51,840 bases of DNA. It comes from Chloroflexota bacterium (lineage in GTDB: Bacteria > Chloroflexota > Anaerolineae > Promineifilales > Promineifilaceae). Under the pieces are notes generated by a model. The model saw nothing but the letters and a program-made list of their open reading frames with translations. It was not told where the DNA came from and searched no databases. The stretch's first letter is position 1; each line of letters starts with the position of its first letter. The position numbers and the translations under genes were made by a program. Where the stretch lies: contig JAGOMA010000036.1 of assembly GCA_017993775.1 (NCBI GenBank), positions 1-51,840 on the forward strand. Reading direction: 5' to 3'. This document shows, in pieces, positions 24,963-33,588 of this stretch.

Positions 24963-26063
24963 ATGTCTTGTCACAAATCACCTGTTTTGTTAGTCCTGGC
25001 GGTCTGGCTCCTGGCCGCCTGCGCCGCACAGCCACCCACACAGCCGCCGACACAGCCGCCGACGGAAACAGGCACGGCAGTTGTCGTTCTGCCCCCAGCC
25101 GCGCCTGAAACGCCAACGGCCGTACCCGCCCCTGCCGAATCCCCCGTCGCCACCATCCCCCTGGCCGGTCCGCTGGCCAACGCCGACGCCGAGATTTCCG
25201 GGCTGGCCTGGTATGGCGACATGCTGATTCTGCTGCCGCAGTATCCCACCTTTGCTGGCAAAGGCAGCTTTTTATACGCCCTGCCCAAAAGCGCGCTGCT
25301 GGATTATCTGGACGGCCGCAGCCCAGAACCACTCACGCCGCAGGCCATTCCCTTTACGGCCGTTGGTCTGGCGACCAAAATCCCCGGCTTTCAGGGCTAC
25401 GAAGCCATTGCTTTTGCTGGTGATGAGGTGTATCTAACGGTGGAGGCCGACGGCCGTAACGGCCCGATGGGTTATCTGGTTCATGGAACCATCGCCCCGG
25501 ATCTAAGCCAGATTACAATAGACGCCGCCAGTCTGGTGGAAATTTCGCCGCAAACCAACCGCGGCAATACGTCTGACGAAACGCTGCTGGTAAATGACGA
25601 TACAGTGGCGACACTGTACGAAGTGAACGGGGCGGCTTTAAATGAAAACCCGGTGGCCCACTTGTTCACACTGGATGGGGCTATGGCGGGCACTGTGCCA
25701 ATGGCGGCGCTGGAGTATCGGGTGACAGATGCGACGGAAGTGGATGGGAACGGCCGTTTCTGGGTCATCAACTACTTTTATCCCGGCGACACCGACCTGC
25801 GCCCACAAACGGACCTGCTCAGTGCGCAATTTGGCCTGGGGATCACCCATCAACAATACAAACAGGTGGAACGGCTGGTGGAATTACAACTCGCCGATGA
25901 TGGCCTTCACCTGACCGGCGCGCCGCCCATCCAACTGCAACTGCCCGACGACGAAGCCCGCAACTGGGAGGGCCTGGTCCGCCTGGATAAGCGCGGCTTC
26001 CTGCTGGCGACAGACAAATTCCCAACGACGATCTTGGGTTTTGTGGCGGCTGGGGAAGATTAG
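24963..26063 (+). CDS. Lipoprotein with SdiA-regulated/phytase-like beta-propeller
   Basis: 366 residues. Lipobox LLAACAA after a signal peptide, then a tether with three TQPPTQPP-type repeats. The mature part has beta-propeller features: ISGLAWYGDMLILLPQ near the start, GYEAIAFAGDEVYLTVEA, EVDGNGRFWVINYFYPGDTD and NWEGLVRLDKRGFLLATDKF. This arrangement resembles SdiA-regulated or esterase-like phytase proteins, in which an acidic residue in E-A/E-G motifs binds metal. Activity is unknown. I start at the ATG at 24963 because AAGGA precedes it; a GTG at 24945 is also in frame. It is divergent from the LuxR gene and convergent with trmB. Confidence 0.8.
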   Translation: MSCHKSPVLLVLAVWLLAACAAQPPTQPPTQPPTETGTAVVVLPPAAPETPTAVPAPAESPVATIPLAGPLANADAEISGLAWYGDMLILLPQYPTFAGKGSFLYALPKSALLDYLDGRSPEPLTPQAIPFTAVGLATKIPGFQGYEAIAFAGDEVYLTVEADGRNGPMGYLVHGTIAPDLSQITIDAASLVEISPQTNRGNTSDETLLVNDDTVATLYEVNGAALNENPVAHLFTLDGAMAGTVPMAALEYRVTDATEVDGNGRFWVINYFYPGDTDLRPQTDLLSAQFGLGITHQQYKQVERLVELQLADDGLHLTGAPPIQLQLPDDEARNWEGLVRLDKRGFLLATDKFPTTILGFVAAGED

Positions 26064-26076
26064 GAAATGGAGATTA

Positions 26077-26139
26077 CAGACTAATAGTCTGACAACGTTC
26101 TTTTGACAGATGGCGCCGGGGTATCCTTACCCCGCTCCG
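26077..26139. terminator. Two palindromes in the convergent gap (CAGACTA-A-TAGTCTG and GGGGTATCCTTACCCC)
   Basis: CAGACTA-A-TAGTCTG (26077-26091), then GGGGTA-TCCT-TACCCC with flanks (26116-26139). They lie between the convergent lipoprotein and trmB genes, so either could stop transcription from both sides. The second hairpin with its CCGCTCCG flank occurs again, inverted and with one change, at 35743-35766, so it is also a dispersed repeat. Confidence 0.4.
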
Positions 26140-26195
26140 TCCGGCGCGATAAGAAATCGCGGCTGCAACACAACCAACAAAACTTATTTGTCCAA

Positions 26196-27203
26196 CTACC
26201 AGTCTCTCGTCTCCATGCCTACGGTGCTGCGCACAATTTCCGAGGCCGGGTCCAGACCCACCACCCACTGCGCCAGGTGGGCGATGGCCAGTTGGATGCC
26301 CGGCGTGGGGCGGGGAAACCCGACCTCATGCAGCCCCACAACCATATCGCCCGGTTCGCGGCGGCGAATGGTCAGGCCGACGCGCTGCGCCAGCGGCTCT
26401 TCTCGAACGTAAGCCTCCACCAACAGTTTGCCGTCGCGCGTCGATTGAAACATTTCCAGCAGTTCAATACGCGCATTTTCCGACCGGGCGCTTTGCGGCG
26501 TAAACCGGCGGCTAATTTCTTCCAGGCTAAGCGGTGACTGCAAGACAACATGGGGCATGGGCAGCTCCTTGGGGATGGGAAAAAGATTGGGGGCAGGCGT
26601 TTCAGTGCGCCGCCACTTGAAATAATGGCCGGCGCGCCCTTCATCGAACCCTTTTTGTTCGTATTTGGTGGTGATGCGCTCCGGGTCTTCATTGACATAA
26701 GTTACGGGTAAACGGCTGGCAAAGTAGGGCGACCGTTCCAGATGGCGCACCATCCAGGCGGCGTAATCGGCGTGGTCGGTGGCAATGTCCAGCCGTCCGC
26801 CTGCTTTCAGGCGCGTTGCCAGCAGGTGAAGGAAAGTATCGCTGATCAGGCGACGGCCGTGATGCCGTTCTTTGGGCCAGGGGTCGGGAAAGTTGATATA
26901 CACTTCGTCCAGGCTGTCCGGTAAGCACAAGGCCCACAAAACCAACTGACCCGCGCCTTGTACAACACGGCCGTTGCGCAAATCGCCCGCTTGCAACTTC
27001 TTGGCCCCCTTTTTCAAGGATGGCAGCGAGAGTTCCACGCCGATTATGTTGGCCTCCGGGCGGCTCTCGGTCAGATCAACCAGAAAATCCGCCCCGCCAA
27101 AACCAATTTCCATCAGCAAAGGGGCAGAACGGCCGAACACGGCCGTCCAATCCACCGGCCAATCCAGCCGTAAACTATGCAGCAACCATAAAGATATATC
27201 CAT
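26196..27203 (-). CDS. trmB: tRNA (guanine-N7-)-methyltransferase with C-terminal extension
   Basis: 335 residues. The first 210 or so are a TrmB SAM methyltransferase, which makes m7G46 in tRNA: LLMEIGFGGADFLVDL (SAM loop), IIGVELSLPSLKKG, VYINFPDPWPKERHHGRRL (the family signature), LDIATDHADYAAWM and TKYEQKG. About 115 further residues (from TPAPNLFPIPKELPMPH) form an extra domain not found in the 239-residue E. coli enzyme. The ATG at 27203 has TATAAT 7 bases before it and no ribosome site, so it may be read from a leaderless message. It is divergent from the arginase gene. Confidence 0.92.
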   Translation of the reverse strand: MDISLWLLHSLRLDWPVDWTAVFGRSAPLLMEIGFGGADFLVDLTESRPEANIIGVELSLPSLKKGAKKLQAGDLRNGRVVQGAGQLVLWALCLPDSLDEVYINFPDPWPKERHHGRRLISDTFLHLLATRLKAGGRLDIATDHADYAAWMVRHLERSPYFASRLPVTYVNEDPERITTKYEQKGFDEGRAGHYFKWRRTETPAPNLFPIPKELPMPHVVLQSPLSLEEISRRFTPQSARSENARIELLEMFQSTRDGKLLVEAYVREEPLAQRVGLTIRRREPGDMVVGLHEVGFPRPTPGIQLAIAHLAQWVVGLDPASEIVRSTVGMETRDW

Positions 27204-27210
27204 GCCGAAG

Positions 27211-27216
27211 ATTATA
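27211..27216 (-). promoter_or_regulatory. Likely -10 box of trmB
   Basis: TATAAT on the minus strand, 7 bases before the trmB ATG, which places the transcription start at or beside the start codon. Confidence 0.5.
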
Positions 27217-27356
27217 GAAAGTACTGACCAGGCGGCAAGCGAATGATGTAGGGCGTGATTTGCCATTCGGCAATCACCCAGTTGCCCTAACCCAACAGAT
27301 ACGCCACAATAACGGCCGTAACAAATCATCCACCTGTAACCATATGAGGTTTCCCA

Positions 27357-28241
27357 GTGAATAAACGAACCATCCGCATCATCGGCGTGCCCATGGATTT
27401 GGGCCAAAACCGGCGCGGCGTCGACATGGGGCCGAGCGCCGCCCGTTATGCCGGCCTGCAAGCCCGGCTGGAACGGCTAGGCCACACTGTCCACGACGAG
27501 GGCAACGTGCCCGTGCCCAATCCGGAAGAAGAAGGCGGGGCGAAACGATTGCAAGCGGTGACGGCCGTTTGCCAGCACGTCTTTACCATTGCCAGCGACT
27601 GCGTGCGCCAGGGCGACTTCACCCTCTTCCTCGGCGGCGACCACAGCATCAGCATGGGCACCATCGCCGCCGCCGCCCAACGTGAACCGGTCGGCGTCAT
27701 CTGGATCGACGCCCATGCCGACTTCAACACCTCCGAAACCTCGCCCAGCGGCAACATTCACGGCATGCCCGTCGCCGCCCTGGTCGGCGATGGCGACGAG
27801 GCGCTGGTCAACATCGGCTACCCCGGCCGCAAATTGCAGCCCTCGCACATCGTGCAAATTGGCATCCGCGACCTGGACACAGGCGAACGGCAGCGGCTGC
27901 TGCCCAGCGGCATCAACGTCTTCACCATGCGCCACGTCGACGAATTGGGCATGGCGGCCGTGGCCCGGCAGGCGCTAGACCGCCTGCGCCACCTGCCCCG
28001 TCTGCATGTCAGCCTGGATATGGACAGCCTGGACCCCGACGAAGCGGCCGGTGTGGGCACGCCCGTACCCGGCGGCCTCAGCTACCGCGAGGCCCATTTG
28101 CTGATGGAGATTTTGGGCGACAGCGGCCGGGTGCAATCGCTGGACATTGTAGAAATCAACCCAATTCTGGACGACCGTAACAAAACGGCCGAATTAGCGG
28201 TAGAATTGGCAGCATCCTTACTCGGACAACGAATCCTTTAG
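27357..28241 (+). CDS. rocF: Arginase
   Basis: 294 residues of the ureohydrolase family, hydrolysing arginine to ornithine and urea. Binuclear manganese ligands are visible in GGDHS, DAHADFN and [28 protein letters not shown] near the N-terminus, GNIHGMPVA and [14 protein letters not shown] favour arginase over agmatinase. It starts at a GTG at 27357 with GAGG upstream. It is divergent from trmB and followed by a repeat and an ABC exporter gene. No other arginine-degradation gene is nearby. Confidence 0.93.
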   Translation: MNKRTIRIIGVPMDLGQNRRGVDMGPSAARYAGLQARLERLGHTVHDEGNVPVPNPEEEGGAKRLQAVTAVCQHVFTIASDCVRQGDFTLFLGGDHSISMGTIAAAAQREPVGVIWIDAHADFNTSETSPSGNIHGMPVAALVGDGDEALVNIGYPGRKLQPSHIVQIGIRDLDTGERQRLLPSGINVFTMRHVDELGMAAVARQALDRLRHLPRLHVSLDMDSLDPDEAAGVGTPVPGGLSYREAHLLMEILGDSGRVQSLDIVEINPILDDRNKTAELAVELAASLLGQRIL

Positions 28242-28249
28242 CGGGATTG

Positions 28250-28313
28250 AGGGCTGGGGACTGGGGATTGGCAAAACCATCCCCAGTCCCTAACCCCCAA
28301 TCCCTAACCCCTA
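28250..28313. repeat. Inverted low-complexity repeat (GGGGACTGGGGATTGG / CCCAGTCCC)
   Basis: Left words GGGGACTGGGGATTGG pair with CCATCCCCAGTCCC, and further CCCTAACCC words follow. It lies between the arginase stop and the ABC exporter start. Similar words are found at 1857-1926. Confidence 0.55.
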
Positions 28314-28319
28314 AAAACA

Positions 28320-30149
28320 ATGGCAGCCGTCATGCGCGGCCTCGAAGGTGAGGCCTACGACCGACAATACAGCGACAAAGAACTTGTCGAGAGAATTTTA
28401 ATCTACTTTCGCCCGCATAAACGCAAGGTGATGGTGGTGGTAACGGCCGTCTTCCTCATGTCCGTCGCCAGCGCCGCCTTTCCACTCATTGTGGCGCGCG
28501 GCGTAGACATCATGGCTACTCAGGGCGACGCTACCTTCATCGCCCTGTTGTCCGGGCTGGCTTTCTTCCTCGGCTTTGCGGTCTGGGGGCTAAATTGGGT
28601 GCGCCGCCAGCTCACCGTCGAAGTCATTTCCGACGTGGTTTTGGCCATGCGCGAAGCCGCCTTCACCGCCGCCGCCCAACAAGACCTATCCTTCTACGAC
28701 GAATACAGCTCCGGGCGCGTGGTCAGCCGCATCACCAGCGACACGCAAGAATTTGGCGAAGTCATCGTCCTCAGCACCGACGTCATCAACCAGTTAGCCT
28801 CGTCGCTCATCCTCATCGTTGTCCTGTTTACGATTGATTGGAAACTGACGCTGCTGGTGCTGGTAATGACTCCCTTCATCGTGGCGGCGGCGCTGGGCTT
28901 CCGACGGCTGGCGCGGCGCGTGACGCGGCAAAGCTCGCGGGCGGTCGGCGAGGTCAACAAAGCCATTCAAGAATCGGTGACCGGTATCCGCGTAGCCAAA
29001 AACTTCCGCCAGGAACAGGCCATCTACGACGAATTTATGGGCGTCAACCGGCAGGCGTATGCGATTAACGTGCGGCGCAGTTTTGTGCTGGCCAACATTT
29101 TCCCGGTGCTAAATGTGCTGGGCGGCATTGCCACGGCCGTTCTGGTCTATTTCGGTGGTCTTAGCACAGCCGCCGGGGTCATTACCGTGGCTTCCTGGTA
29201 CCTGTTTGTCTCCACCGTCGACCGCTTCTGGTTCCCGGTGATCAATCTCTCAGCCTTTTGGAGCCAGTTCCAGCAGGGATTGGCGGCCGCGGAGCGTGTG
29301 TACGCGCTCATCGATTCAGAGTCGGCGGTGGTGCAAACCGACAACCAACCCGTGCCTGCGCTGCGCGGCGAAATCGGCTTCAACCATGTGTGTTTCCGCT
29401 ATTCGGAGCAAGAACAGGTGCTGCGCAATTTCTCGCTGACCATTCAGCCGGGCGAGAGCGTGGCCCTGGTGGGACATACCGGCGCGGGCAAGTCGAGCAT
29501 TATCAAACTGATTGCCCGGTTTTATGAGTTTCAGGAAGGGGAAATTTGTGTGGACGGCCGTTCCGTGCGCACATTCAATCTGGAAGCCTACCGCCGCCAA
29601 TTGGGCATCGTCTCGCAGGTGCCCTTCCTGTTTGCCGGCACGGTGCTAGAAAATATCCGTTACGGCCGTCCCGAAGCCAGCGACGCCGAAATCGAGGCCA
29701 TGGCCCGACGCATCGGTGATGGAGAATGGCTGGAAACGCTGCCCGATGGCCTGAACAGCCACGTTGGCGAGCGCGGCGGGCGGCTTTCGATGGGGCAGCG
29801 CCAGCTTGTGGCCCTGACACGTGTCCTGGTGCAAAATCCGCGCATCTTCATTTTAGACGAAGCTACCGCCAGCGTTGACCCGTTCACCGAGTCGCAGATA
29901 CAACAGGCGCTGGATTTAATCATGAACGGCCGTTCCTCCATCATCATCGCCCACCGCCTCTCCACCGTACGCTCCGCTGACCGCATTATCGTGCTGCGGC
30001 AGGGCCAAATCATCGAAGAAGGCAGCCACGAACAACTGATGGCGCAGAGCGGCCATTACGCCGAACTGTACGACACCTACTTTCGGCACCAGTCTATCGA
30101 CTATATTCAGTCTGAACAGTGGCAGCGAAAAATTTCGCTCGAACAGTAA
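28320..30149 (+). CDS. ABC transporter, fused permease and ATPase (exporter type)
   Basis: 609 residues, a half-size ABC exporter of the multidrug/lipid type that should work as a dimer. The N-terminal membrane domain has about six helices (for example VVTAVFLMSVASAAFPLIVA). The ATPase domain has Walker A GHTGAGKSS, Q-loop VSQVPFLFAG, signature LSMGQRQ (usual LSGGQ), Walker B IFILDEATAS and the H-loop IIAHRLST. The substrate is unknown. The ATG at 28320 lies 6 bases after the low-complexity repeat without a clear ribosome site; an ATG at 28332 is an alternative. The hydrolase gene follows after 57 bases. Confidence 0.93.
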   Translation: MAAVMRGLEGEAYDRQYSDKELVERILIYFRPHKRKVMVVVTAVFLMSVASAAFPLIVARGVDIMATQGDATFIALLSGLAFFLGFAVWGLNWVRRQLTVEVISDVVLAMREAAFTAAAQQDLSFYDEYSSGRVVSRITSDTQEFGEVIVLSTDVINQLASSLILIVVLFTIDWKLTLLVLVMTPFIVAAALGFRRLARRVTRQSSRAVGEVNKAIQESVTGIRVAKNFRQEQAIYDEFMGVNRQAYAINVRRSFVLANIFPVLNVLGGIATAVLVYFGGLSTAAGVITVASWYLFVSTVDRFWFPVINLSAFWSQFQQGLAAAERVYALIDSESAVVQTDNQPVPALRGEIGFNHVCFRYSEQEQVLRNFSLTIQPGESVALVGHTGAGKSSIIKLIARFYEFQEGEICVDGRSVRTFNLEAYRRQLGIVSQVPFLFAGTVLENIRYGRPEASDAEIEAMARRIGDGEWLETLPDGLNSHVGERGGRLSMGQRQLVALTRVLVQNPRIFILDEATASVDPFTESQIQQALDLIMNGRSSIIIAHRLSTVRSADRIIVLRQGQIIEEGSHEQLMAQSGHYAELYDTYFRHQSIDYIQSEQWQRKISLEQ

Positions 30150-30206
30150 CTCGTTTATCCTGTTTCGTAAATCAGCGAGTATCACTCGCCCTTTGGAGGG
30201 AGATCC

Positions 30207-31226
30207 ATGTCTGAAAAATTACCTAAAGACAGTCGAAAAAGACCCATTCGTAGCACAATCGGCTTTGTCGGCGGGCTGCTCACCGCCGCCGCCGCCGGTA
30301 TCTTGTACAGCCGATTCACCATTGACCATGACGTGCCGCTGCCGGAAGCGTTGGCGGCTGAACGACGCACCGTTGAGCTGCCGCAAATTGGGCGGGTGAG
30401 TTATTATGCGGATACGGCCGTTTCCGGCACGCCCCTCGTCCTCATCCACAGCATCAACGCCGCCGCCAGCGCCATCGAAATGAAACCCCTCTTTGGCCAC
30501 TACCGCCACCAACGGCCTGTGTACGCGTTGGATATGCCCGGCTACGGCTTTTCCGATAGAACCGACCGCGCGTACACGCCGGAATTTTTTGCCCAAACCA
30601 TATTGGCCTTCCTCACGCAGGTGGTTGGCGAACCGGCCGACGTGGTGGCGCTGTCTTTAAGCAGCGAATTTGTCGCCCGCACGGCCGTGGCCGCGCCGGC
30701 GCAGTTCCATTCTCTCACGCTCATTTCTCCCAGCGGCTTTACCGCCCGCAACAGCGGCCGCGTCACCGAACAGGCCGGCCGCAGCAGCGCCAACACCACG
30801 CTCTACCGCCTGTTTTCGTTTCCCTTGTGGTCCCAGGCGCTGTACGATTTAATCGCCTCGCGGGTCAGCCTGCGCTTTTATCTGAGCAAGAGCTTTGTCG
30901 GCGATATACCAGAAGAGTTGATCGACTACGGGTATGCCACCGCCCACCAGCCGGGAGCCAAGATTGTGCCGCTGCACTTCATCAGCGGGCAGTTATTTAC
31001 CCAAAACGCCAAAGATGCCCTGTATCGTCCTCTGGCCCGACCTACGCTGATCCTCTACGACCGCGATTTCTACGTGCGCTTTGATTTGCTGCCGGAGCTG
31101 TTGGCGCAAAATGAACACGTTCAGGCCACACGCCTGACGCCCACGCTGGGTTTGCCGCACTGGGAACAATTAGCAGACACAATCGACACGTTGGATGCTT
31201 TTTGGTCGAGAACTGCCGGGTCCTAA
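30207..31226 (+). CDS. Membrane-anchored alpha/beta hydrolase
   Basis: 339 residues. A short basic N-terminus and one hydrophobic segment (TIGFVGGLLTAAAAGILY) precede an alpha/beta hydrolase fold: PLVLIHSINAAASA (oxyanion strand), VYALDMPGYGFSD and the nucleophile S150 in VVALSLSSEF, where the usual G-x-S-x-G glycines are A and S. The acid is probably in LILYDRDFYVRFD and the histidine is in GLPHWEQL. It should be an esterase or lipase-like enzyme acting at the membrane. GGAGGGAG precedes the ATG. It may be co-transcribed with the ABC exporter gene. Confidence 0.85.
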   Translation: MSEKLPKDSRKRPIRSTIGFVGGLLTAAAAGILYSRFTIDHDVPLPEALAAERRTVELPQIGRVSYYADTAVSGTPLVLIHSINAAASAIEMKPLFGHYRHQRPVYALDMPGYGFSDRTDRAYTPEFFAQTILAFLTQVVGEPADVVALSLSSEFVARTAVAAPAQFHSLTLISPSGFTARNSGRVTEQAGRSSANTTLYRLFSFPLWSQALYDLIASRVSLRFYLSKSFVGDIPEELIDYGYATAHQPGAKIVPLHFISGQLFTQNAKDALYRPLARPTLILYDRDFYVRFDLLPELLAQNEHVQATRLTPTLGLPHWEQLADTIDTLDAFWSRTAGS

Positions 31227-31356
31227 ACCTGAGTAAGCGCCCGCCAGGTTATAAACAAACGGTTACTAACCGATTGTTAACGGCCGTCTCATCATCGAAG
31301 TCGCTTACGGTTGGCCAGACATCCATCCACTCAAATGAATCACCCAGGAGATACAC

Positions 31357-31635
31357 ATGTGCCGTAACATCAAACAACTGTATAACTTCGATCCCCCCGC
31401 GACCGATGAAGAAGTGCGCGAGGCCGCCCTGCAATACATCCGCAAAGTCAGCGGCTTTCGCCAGCCTTCCCAGGCAAATCAGGCGGCTTTTGACCAGGCT
31501 GTCAGCGACGTAGCCGCCGCCACCCAACATCTTCTGGATGCCCTGGTTACCACTGCCCCACCCCACAATCGTGAAGCGGAAGCGGCCAAAGCCCGCGCCC
31601 GATCGGCCCAACGCTTTGGCGGCTCATCTGCCTGA
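31357..31635 (+). CDS. DUF2277 family protein
   Basis: 92 residues, a match along its length to the DUF2277 family: MCRNIKQLYNFDPPATDEE at the start, YIRKVSGFRQPSQ in the middle, then LVTTAPPHNREAEAAKARAR and SAQRFG at the end. The function is unknown. It is a common small soluble protein of Chloroflexota and Actinomycetota. AGGAGATACAC precedes the ATG. The stop codon overlaps the next start (TGATG), so translation with the LLM oxidoreductase is coupled. Confidence 0.9.
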   Translation: MCRNIKQLYNFDPPATDEEVREAALQYIRKVSGFRQPSQANQAAFDQAVSDVAAATQHLLDALVTTAPPHNREAEAAKARARSAQRFGGSSA

Positions 31636-32621
31636 TGTCTATGATTTCCATCGCTTTCCAAACCAACAAACCCCTGCGCGACTATGGCCCGTTGGCGCAG
31701 CAGGCCGAAGCCTATGGCTTCGACGGCGTGACGGTTTACAACGACATGCTGTACCAACCGGCCTGGCTGCCGCTGCTGGAGATGGCCCGCCACACCAGCC
31801 GCGTGCGCCTGGGACCAACGGCCGTGAATCCATTCACCTGCCACCCCATCAACATTGCCGGCAATATCGCCCTGTTGGATGAGGCCAGCAACGGCCGTGC
31901 CTATCTGGGCATCGCGCGCGGAGCCTGGCTGGACTTCGTCGGGCTAAACCCGCCCCAACCCATCGCCGCGCTGCGCGAAGCCATTGCCTGCGTGCGCCAC
32001 CTGCTGCAGCAGGCCAAAGAGCCGCTGCCCGGCCGCTATTTCCCCCTGGCCGGCGGCGATTCCCTGCGCTGGACCATTCACCGACCGGATGTGCCCGTGC
32101 TGTTGGGCACCTGGGGCGCGCGCACCATCGCCGCCTGCCGTGATCAGGTGGACGAGATTAAATTGGGCGGTTCGGCCAATCCGGCCGTGGTGGGCTGGCT
32201 GCGAGCGACCATTGACCGGGCAAATGTAGGCATTGCCCTGGGCGCGGTGACGGTGGTGGCCGAAGACGGCCGTGCCGCGCGAGACCTGGCGCGACGCGAA
32301 GTGGCCTTGTATCTGCCGGTGGTAGCCGAACTGGACCCAACTGTGTCGCTGGACCCGGAGTTGGTGGCTGGATTGAAAACGGCCGTGCAAACCTACGACT
32401 TCTCCCGCGCCGCCGGCTTCATCTCCGACGACTTGCTGGCCCGCTTCGCCTTTGCCGGTACGCCGGGCGACATCATCGCCCAGGCGGAGGCCATCTTGGC
32501 CGCTGGGGCCAACCGGGTGGAGTTTGGCACGCCGCATGGCCTGAGCGCGCAGGCTGGTTTAGAATTGCTGGGCAAACAGGTGCTGCCTGACCTGACCCGC
32601 CCGGCAGCCAACGGCAAGTGA
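31635..32621 (+). CDS. LLM-class flavin-dependent oxidoreductase
   Basis: 328 residues of the bacterial luciferase-like monooxygenase fold, using F420 or FMN. AYGFDGVTVYNDM near residue 30, LGPTAVNPFTCHPINIAGN, GRAYLGIARGAWLD, VPVLLGTWGARTI and the C-terminal FAGTPGDIIAQAEAILAAG fit the F420-dependent methylene-tetrahydromethanopterin reductase-like branch. The substrate is unknown. Its ATG overlaps the DUF2277 stop by one base. A TIGR04076-like gene follows almost directly, so the three probably form an operon. Confidence 0.9.
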   Translation: MSMISIAFQTNKPLRDYGPLAQQAEAYGFDGVTVYNDMLYQPAWLPLLEMARHTSRVRLGPTAVNPFTCHPINIAGNIALLDEASNGRAYLGIARGAWLDFVGLNPPQPIAALREAIACVRHLLQQAKEPLPGRYFPLAGGDSLRWTIHRPDVPVLLGTWGARTIAACRDQVDEIKLGGSANPAVVGWLRATIDRANVGIALGAVTVVAEDGRAARDLARREVALYLPVVAELDPTVSLDPELVAGLKTAVQTYDFSRAAGFISDDLLARFAFAGTPGDIIAQAEAILAAGANRVEFGTPHGLSAQAGLELLGKQVLPDLTRPAANGK

Positions 32622-32623
32622 AC

Positions 32624-32965
32624 ATGAACACAGACCAATTCGAACTATATGACCTGACGATTGTGGTGGAAGCCATTGCAGGCATCTGCACCTGCCAGAT
32701 GCAGGTAGGCGACTGTTTTTATCTGCGCGGCGGCAAGCTGTCGCTGCCTGCGGGGCAAGACTTTTGCCTCTATGCCCTCCAGGCGGCTGTCCCGCTGCTG
32801 CCGGCCAAACAGCGCCAAAACCATCCCGCCGATTGGCTGGAGACCGACGGCCGTGTCGTCTGTCCCGATCCCGCTTGCCAACTCATCATGCGCATCGACC
32901 GCACCGGCAAGCGCACCCTGCGCCACAACGATGTCAGCCCCATTCCCTGGGAAAACGAACCCTGA
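32624..32965 (+). CDS. TIGR04076-like small cysteine-containing protein
   Basis: 113 residues. TIVVEAIAGICTCQMQVGD near the start, then FYLRGGKLSLPAGQDFCLYA, a middle segment and VVCPDPACQLIMRIDR: the layout of the TIGR04076 family, small proteins with conserved cysteines of unknown function. I start at the ATG at 32624; a GTG at 32618 overlapping the previous gene is possible. It is the third gene after DUF2277 and the LLM oxidoreductase. Confidence 0.75.
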   Translation: MNTDQFELYDLTIVVEAIAGICTCQMQVGDCFYLRGGKLSLPAGQDFCLYALQAAVPLLPAKQRQNHPADWLETDGRVVCPDPACQLIMRIDRTGKRTLRHNDVSPIPWENEP

Positions 32966-32975
32966 ATTTAACCGC

Positions 32976-33034
32976 AGACCCTAAGGGTTTGCACTTGAGA
33001 AACTGACCTTTTGCAACTCAACCCCTTAGGGTCT
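32976..33034. repeat. AGACCCTAAGGGTTT hairpin element (44-base spacing)
   Basis: Left arm 32976-32990; right arm AACCCCTTAGGGTCT (33020-33034) with one mismatch. It lies between the TIGR04076-like gene and lspA. Confidence 0.75.
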
Positions 33035-33066
33035 TCCTGAAGAGACCCGACCTGCTGCACGTAACT

Positions 33067-33579
33067 ATGAAACAAACACCTAAACTCCTCATCCTCAGCC
33101 TCATTCTGCTTGTCTCCATTGGCCTGGACCAGTTCACCAAAGCCATCGCCCGTGACCAATTGGCCGGTACCCCGCCCACATCTTACCTGGGCGATATATT
33201 TCGCCTGCACTACATCGAAAACCACGGCGCGTTCCTGGGACTGGGAGCCAATCTGCCTGAATCGGTGCGCGCCTGGATCATGATTGGGTTTGTGGGCACG
33301 GCCGTTCTCGCCATGCTCATTTACGTCCTCAAAGCCCAAGACCTGTCCGTTTTGGGCGTCGTCGGCTGGTCGCTCATCATCAGCGGCGGCCTGGGCAACC
33401 TGATTGATCGCCTCCTTTTTGACGGCGCAGTGGTCGATTTTATGAACCTTGGCCTGGGGCGTTTACGCACCGGCATCTTCAACGTCGCCGACGTAGCCGT
33501 GATGGTGGGCCTGGGTATCATCATCCTCGACCAACTGCTTGAGCAGCGCGCCGCTCAGTCAGCCAAACCATCCGCCTGA
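33067..33579 (+). CDS. lspA: Lipoprotein signal peptidase (signal peptidase II)
   Basis: 170 residues with four transmembrane helices. It removes signal peptides from prolipoproteins after lipidation, in line with the several lipobox proteins in this window. Catalytic aspartates are D124 in GAVVDFMNLG and D142 in IFNVADVAVM. Other family motifs are LDQFTK near the start, NHGAFLG and SGGLGNLIDRL. No clear ribosome site precedes the ATG. The MerR-type gene starts 10 bases after its stop, so the two are probably co-transcribed. Confidence 0.95.
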   Translation: MKQTPKLLILSLILLVSIGLDQFTKAIARDQLAGTPPTSYLGDIFRLHYIENHGAFLGLGANLPESVRAWIMIGFVGTAVLAMLIYVLKAQDLSVLGVVGWSLIISGGLGNLIDRLLFDGAVVDFMNLGLGRLRTGIFNVADVAVMVGLGIIILDQLLEQRAAQSAKPSA

Positions 33580-33588
33580 GTTTACGCC

